Assembly (NCBI GenBank): GCA_045132055.1
Contig: JBGURP010000027.1
Span: 62,001-126,000, forward strand
Length of the DNA: 64,000 nucleotides
Direction: 5' to 3'
Source: F23-D06 sp045132055
GTDB taxonomy: Bacteria > Bacteroidota > Bacteroidia > Bacteroidales > WCHB1-69
Positions 60,014 through 64,000 of the stretch are shown here, one piece after another; within the stretch, counting starts at the first letter, position 1; every line of letters begins with the position of its first letter. Position numbers and translations under genes: made by a program. The notes beneath the pieces were generated by a model. That model was not told the DNA's origin. It was given only the letters and a program-made list of their open reading frames with translations, and made no database searches.

Positions 60014-60487
60014 TTAAATATTATAACTCTCCCTCGCGGCCGCCACCGTCGCCACCGTGCAGACCACCGCAGCGCTATCTTTCGCATTAATGGCAGACAA
60101 CGTCAACGGAAGAACAAACAGCAACGCGCCAGTGATCTTGTTCAGGATGCTGTGGTCGGCCAAGAACTGCTTCCGAACAGCATAGCTGTAAATGATGTTG
60201 AAAACCTTGATGCAGGCGATAAGGCCGACCCAAATATAAATCCAAACGGGAAGATGTATGACCGGTAGCAATTTGACTAAACAAACCACAACGAAGAGGA
60301 TGTCCGCCACGGTGTCTAATTTCGAGCCAAATTCACTGACCGTGTTCGTCTTGCGCGCGACCCACCCGTCAACCATGTCGGAAACGCCCGCGGCGATGTA
60401 GAGCACATAAAACCACGGGGACAACGCCGAGCAGAACAAGAGGGCGATGCTGCAAAGGATGCGGATGACGGTGATGAGGTTGGCCAT
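60014..60487 (-). CDS. CDP-alcohol phosphatidyltransferase
   Basis: A 157-residue membrane enzyme with the CDP-OH-P motif DMVDGWVARKTNTVSEFGSK followed by LDTVAD, that is D-G-x2-A-R-x8-G-x3-D-x3-D, the metal and CDP site. Four or five transmembrane helices. It makes a phospholipid by joining a CDP-linked lipid to an alcohol (PgsA-, PssA- or PIS-like); the acceptor cannot be told. It is shorter than full-length PgsA and may be a truncated or small variant. A heptamer array lies just upstream. Confidence 0.75.
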   Translation of the reverse strand: MANLITVIRILCSIALLFCSALSPWFYVLYIAAGVSDMVDGWVARKTNTVSEFGSKLDTVADILFVVVCLVKLLPVIHLPVWIYIWVGLIACIKVFNIIYSYAVRKQFLADHSILNKITGALLFVLPLTLSAINAKDSAAVVCTVATVAAARESYNI

Positions 60488-60490
60488 GGT

Positions 60491-60525
60491 AATTAGCAGT
60501 TAGCAGTTAGTAGTTAGCAGTTAGT
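60491..60525. repeat. Heptamer array between 60.0 and 60.5 kb genes
   Basis: Five exact-phase 7-bp units (AATTAGC, AGTTAGC, AGTTAGT, AGTTAGC, AGTTAGT) 10 nt from the stop codon of the membrane-protein gene. Confidence 0.7.
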
Positions 60526-60534
60526 AGTTCTTAA

Positions 60535-60945
60535 CTAATCCCTTTTCTCTTGCCTCATACAAATCGCCGCCGCCACGGCTTCCACCAGTCCGAGTACAAA
60601 ATATAGGTTGCTGATGGCGTTGAAGCCCCAGACCCACCATTCGAGGACGATCCAGAGCATCAGGATGATGCCGCAGACCAATACGGCCCAGTGCGCGAGA
60701 CGATGCTTCTTGAACAGCAAGACAGCCGCTCCGATTTGGGTTATTCCGTTCAAAATCAGTAACGCAAAGCCCGATGGAACGAAGTTCTTGAAAAAAACAT
60801 CCGGCCATGGCATCTTCGCGCGCAACATCTCTAACAGCGGTTCACCTCCCCACGAAACGCCTGTCGGGTCAACCCACATCATCACCGCACCGCCTACTGC
60901 GCCGATGCCGATGAAGAGCGTTAAGAATTTCTGAAATTTTATCAT
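60535..60945 (-). CDS. Hypothetical four-helix membrane protein
   Basis: A 136-residue protein with four predicted transmembrane helices (IGIGAVGGAVMMWV; GFALLILNGITQIGAAVLL; WAVLVCGIILMLWIVLEWW; NLYFVLGLVEAVAAA). Not recognised; no motif stands out. It starts 4 nt after the prolyl oligopeptidase stop, so it belongs to that operon. Confidence 0.7.
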   Translation of the reverse strand: MIKFQKFLTLFIGIGAVGGAVMMWVDPTGVSWGGEPLLEMLRAKMPWPDVFFKNFVPSGFALLILNGITQIGAAVLLFKKHRLAHWAVLVCGIILMLWIVLEWWVWGFNAISNLYFVLGLVEAVAAAICMRQEKRD

Positions 60946-60949
60946 ATTC

Positions 60950-63055
60950 CTACTTCACTTTCATTCCCACATTGTACATGATGAAGCCATAGATGTCGGC
61001 CTGCTCCTCCAAAACCTTGGCGAGGGGCTTGCCACCGCCATGGCCAGCCTTGGTGTCAATGCGGATGAGCACAGGATTATTGCCCTGGTGGCACTCCTGC
61101 AGGGTGGCTGCAAACTTGAAGGAATGGGCAGGCACCACACGGTCGTCATGATCGGCAGTAGTGACCAACGTGGCGGGATACGCCGTGCCCGGCTTCAGAT
61201 TGTGCAGCGGAGAATAGCCATACAGATACTCGAACATCTCCTTCGAATCCTCGCTGGTGCCGTAGTCGGAAGCCCAGTTCCAGCCGATGGTGAACTTATG
61301 ATAACGCAACATGTCCATCACGCCCACCTGAGGAACGGCCACTCGGAAAAGGTCTGGACGCTGGGTCATGCAAGCGCCCACGAGCAAGCCACCATTGGAA
61401 CCGCCTACAATCGCCAGCTTCTCCTTAGAGGTATAGCCCTCCTTGATGAGCCACTCGGCAGCCCCGATGAAATCATCAAACACATTCTGTTTCTGCATCT
61501 TGGTACCAGCTAAATGCCACTCCTCGCCATACTCGCTGCCGCCGCGCAAGTTGACCTGCGCATAGATGCCTCCATTCTCCAAGAAAGGAATGCGCGTAGC
61601 CGAGAAGCTGGGCGGAAGTGAAATATTGAAACCGCCATAACCATAGAGATAGACCGGATTCTTGCCATCGCGCTTCAGCCCTTTCTTGTAAGTCAGGAAC
61701 ATCGGGATGCGCGTACCGTCCTTGCTCTGGAAGAAAACCTGCTCGCTGACATACTCATCCTGTTTGAATTTCACATTTGGCGCAGAATAGAGCGTACTCT
61801 CATTGCGGTCCATGTCGTAACGATACACCGTTCCAGGCTGGGTGAAAGAGGTGAAGGTGTAGAAGCACTCCGGTTCTTTCTTGTCGCCCGTAAAGCCCAC
61901 ACTGCCCACAGAGGGGAGCTTCACTTCATGGCGCAGGCGTCCATCAAGGCCATAGACGTATGCGTGATCGGAAGCATCTTGCTTGTAAGTAAGAATCAAT
62001 TGGCGGTTAATGACACTGATATCGCCAAGCGTGTTCTGTTGCTCGGCAATGAGTTCCTGCCAGTCGGCCAAACCCGGACGATGGATGTCGGCGGTCATGA
62101 TACGGCCCTTCGGCGCACCGTAATTGGTGTACAAATAGAGTTTGTCACCGTCGGTCAGCACAGGACTGTACTGATAGTCCATATCGGAGGTCATCTGGAT
62201 GAACTGCGAGTTAGGTTGACGCAGGTCGCGTACATAGAGGATGTTGCCAGCCCCTGCCCCACTCTCAAACAGGTACATCACCGTCTCCTCCTCATTGATG
62301 CTAACGCCATAGAAGCACTTGGGACGCGCAGGATTCTGGTAGAAAAGCACATCCTGCGACTGCGGCGTACCGATTTTATGGTAATAAATCTTGTGTGTTT
62401 CATTGACATTGGAGAACTCCTTGCCTTTCTCCGGCGCATCGTAGGCGCTGTAGTAGAAGCCGTCGCCCTGCCAGTCGGCGCCTGAGAACTTGGCCCACTC
62501 AATGTGGTCGCTGGTAAGCTGGCCCGTCTTGAGGTCGATAACGTAGAACTCCTGCCAGTCGCTGCCGGAGCGCGAGATGCTGTAGGCGGCCCAGCGACCG
62601 TTATGCGAGAAATAGACACCCTGAAGGGCCACCGTGCCGTCGGTGCTCAGCGTGTTGGGATCGAGGAACACGCGCGGCGTGCCGCCCAGCTCGTCCATCA
62701 CATACATCACGCTCTGGTTCTGCAAGCCGTCGTTCTTGAAGAAGTACCACTTGCCGTGGCGCTTGCGCGGCGCGCTGATCTTCTCATAGTTCGCCAATTC
62801 GGTCAACCGGTTCAGCAACTTCTGACGGAATGGAATCTTGGCCAGATACGCGTTGGTAACCTGGTTTTCAGCTTCCACCCAAGCGGTGGTCTGCGCGCTG
62901 GTATCGTTCTCCAGCCAGCGGTACGGATCGGCCACGACCGTGCCGAAGTAGGTATCCGTGGTACCGTCCTTGACAGCCTTCGGATATTGGATATTCTGTG
63001 CCATAAGCGTTGTTGCAGCCATTGCAGCCATTAAAACAAGAATATTCTTTTTCAT
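60950..63055 (-). CDS. Secreted prolyl oligopeptidase (S9A)
   Basis: A 701-residue exported serine peptidase: signal peptide 1-19 (TTLMAQ), an N-terminal beta-propeller (about residues 70-400), then an alpha/beta-hydrolase domain. The catalytic set is Ser in VGGSNGGLLVG, Asp in TADHDDRVVP and His in AGHGGGKP. The set is complete. It cleaves short peptides after proline. It lies 11 nt downstream of the M6-like metalloprotease, so both secreted peptidases are probably expressed together. Confidence 0.9.
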   Translation of the reverse strand: MKKNILVLMAAMAATTLMAQNIQYPKAVKDGTTDTYFGTVVADPYRWLENDTSAQTTAWVEAENQVTNAYLAKIPFRQKLLNRLTELANYEKISAPRKRHGKWYFFKNDGLQNQSVMYVMDELGGTPRVFLDPNTLSTDGTVALQGVYFSHNGRWAAYSISRSGSDWQEFYVIDLKTGQLTSDHIEWAKFSGADWQGDGFYYSAYDAPEKGKEFSNVNETHKIYYHKIGTPQSQDVLFYQNPARPKCFYGVSINEEETVMYLFESGAGAGNILYVRDLRQPNSQFIQMTSDMDYQYSPVLTDGDKLYLYTNYGAPKGRIMTADIHRPGLADWQELIAEQQNTLGDISVINRQLILTYKQDASDHAYVYGLDGRLRHEVKLPSVGSVGFTGDKKEPECFYTFTSFTQPGTVYRYDMDRNESTLYSAPNVKFKQDEYVSEQVFFQSKDGTRIPMFLTYKKGLKRDGKNPVYLYGYGGFNISLPPSFSATRIPFLENGGIYAQVNLRGGSEYGEEWHLAGTKMQKQNVFDDFIGAAEWLIKEGYTSKEKLAIVGGSNGGLLVGACMTQRPDLFRVAVPQVGVMDMLRYHKFTIGWNWASDYGTSEDSKEMFEYLYGYSPLHNLKPGTAYPATLVTTADHDDRVVPAHSFKFAATLQECHQGNNPVLIRIDTKAGHGGGKPLAKVLEEQADIYGFIMYNVGMKVK

Positions 63056-63066
63056 ATTTTGGAAAA

Positions 63067-64000
63067 TTATTGTGCGATAAGTTTATGGGTACTTGACGTG
63101 CCGTCATTCGTATAAGCCTTCAGTATGTAAAGTCCTTTCGGCAGATGCGACACAGACAAGGTACAGCGGTTTTCACTCATATTGGATTCCGTAAACACCA
63201 AATGTCCGACAGCATCATACAGTTCCACCCGGCTGATGTCTTCACCTTCAACCGTAACGATGTCATGAGCCGGATTCGGCCACACTTTCAAGGCTTCAGC
63301 AGAAGAGACATCCTCAACACCGGTATTGAAGAAATGCACATGGAAGGTAAGCTGGTTGCCATCTTCTTGGATATTCGTAATTTCAAAGCTTGTTTCCGGC
63401 GTGCCATCTGTCAGATAAGGATGTGGGTTTGTCGTCGGACCAAAGGAGGTGCGACCAGACTCCTGACTGAAATGCGCATTATAGAGTTGGCCATTCACCG
63501 TGTCGCTTGCGCTGCCCGGACGAAAAATCCAGTACTGATGCGCCTGCGTATGATAGTCGAAGAAAGCATTGGCAAACATGCCATTGTAATCCAACGGCAC
63601 TGTATCGTTCCAACGTGCAGCTATAAGCCCTATGCCCGGGACACCTGCATCGAACAAGTCCAAATAGCGACGGTATTCGAAAACAAACCATTGCGTGGGG
63701 TCAATGCTCGATTTGATGTAGTAGCAGTTCTGCGACGGGCTTGAACCCACGCTATACAGGGTATAATCACCGTCCTCGGTTATTTCTATCGGGTCATCAG
63801 ACACATGCAAAATCTTGTTTTTGTAAATAGCGGCTGTATGATTGGGCCAAGAATTGTCTTCCATCATATCCCAGCTTCCAGCCGGTCGAACGTCGGAATA
63901 GTTAATATAGTGATAAAGATCCGGCAAATCCAACGAATGTCCCATTTCATGACGGAAAACATTTGCCGTAAAATAGTAAGAAGAGCCTTCAAATTCCATA
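63067..64000 (-). CDS. Secreted M6-like metalloprotease, C-terminal part, with T9SS domain
   Basis: The frame runs to the window edge, so the N-terminus is missing. It starts (in view) with a zinc motif FRHEMGHSLDLPDLY near the right edge, the HExGHxxxxPD form of M6/InhA-like peptidases, then a SWDMMED segment (the Met-turn region, as in typical GxxDIM...D patterns), a beta-rich domain and a C-terminal T9SS sorting domain (LKVWPNPAHDIVTVEG ... THKLIAQ). It should be exported through T9SS and work outside the cell. First visible gene of the peptidase operon. Confidence 0.85.
   Translation of the reverse strand, partial: MEFEGSSYYFTANVFRHEMGHSLDLPDLYHYINYSDVRPAGSWDMMEDNSWPNHTAAIYKNKILHVSDDPIEITEDGDYTLYSVGSSPSQNCYYIKSSIDPTQWFVFEYRRYLDLFDAGVPGIGLIAARWNDTVPLDYNGMFANAFFDYHTQAHQYWIFRPGSASDTVNGQLYNAHFSQESGRTSFGPTTNPHPYLTDGTPETSFEITNIQEDGNQLTFHVHFFNTGVEDVSSAEALKVWPNPAHDIVTVEGEDISRVELYDAVGHLVFTESNMSENRCTLSVSHLPKGLYILKAYTNDGTSSTHKLIAQ

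Overview
The window reads as a chromosomal segment of an anaerobic, probably host-associated or rumen/gut member of the Bacteroidales (Bacteroidota). Several independent signs agree. About twenty genes are preceded by the Bacteroidota -7 promoter box TAnnTTTG. Two secreted proteins end in type IX secretion (T9SS) sorting domains. There are FISUMP (Fib_succ_major) surface domains, a two-subunit 2-oxoacid:ferredoxin oxidoreductase (anaerobic metabolism), a giant acyl-CoA dehydratase activase, a serine-palmitoyltransferase-like enzyme, DUF5106/TlpA-like thioredoxins and DUF5618. No tRNA, rRNA, CRISPR array, transposase or phage structural gene was recognised.

Layout. 1-4.7 kb is an accessory island: the end of an AAA ATPase with an overlapping RloB/TOPRIM gene (AbiL/RloAB-type defence pair), a cytoplasmic trypsin-like protease, a rod-shaped structured RNA with its own terminator, a lipoprotein and gene debris. 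4.7-11.1 kb holds a retropepsin-like protease with a PDZ domain, RNase H, a GldH-like lipoprotein, an unknown protein and korAB. 11.3-31.4 kb is mostly minus-strand surface biology: a fibre-like FISUMP protein with 13 repeats, a lipoprotein, the 2-hydroxyacyl-CoA dehydratase activase and a 3,828-residue T9SS adhesin. 31.9-39.7 kb carries a coiled-coil PD-(D/E)XK-like protein, a sugar nucleotidyltransferase, a MurL-like epimerase, another FISUMP protein, an ORF6N regulator and a GH20 enzyme. 39.8-46.9 kb holds a HicAB module followed by a tight plus-strand operon (glmM, two thioredoxin-like proteins, alpha-oxoamine synthase, HAD phosphatase). 46.9-56.5 kb has LMW-PTP with an EamA transporter, an M28 peptidase with a polyferredoxin, a thioesterase, DUF5618, a flavodoxin, a CAT-like protein with a zinc ribbon protein, an acyltransferase and a GNAT. 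56.5-64 kb has HipAB, a second HicAB, a winged-helix glycosylase-like protein, a CDP-alcohol phosphatidyltransferase, a prolyl oligopeptidase and the C-terminal part of a secreted M6-like metalloprotease.

The most unusual content is not protein-coding. (1) A family of GC-rich, modular hairpin repeats occurs at four intergenic sites, with arms that differ between copies by compensating base changes. (2) Degenerate tandem arrays of 7-, 8- or 9-bp units lie at or next to stop codons at six places. One further array fills the 5' leader of the giant adhesin and another is inserted into an acyltransferase coding sequence. (3) A GTAGAGACG palindrome occurs once in frame inside a gene and once where it supplies the stop codons of two convergent genes. 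(4) The rod-like RNA at about 2.7-2.85 kb can fold in two mutually exclusive ways, one of them a terminator.

All assignments come from reading the sequence. Family names rest on remembered motifs; no database search was run.
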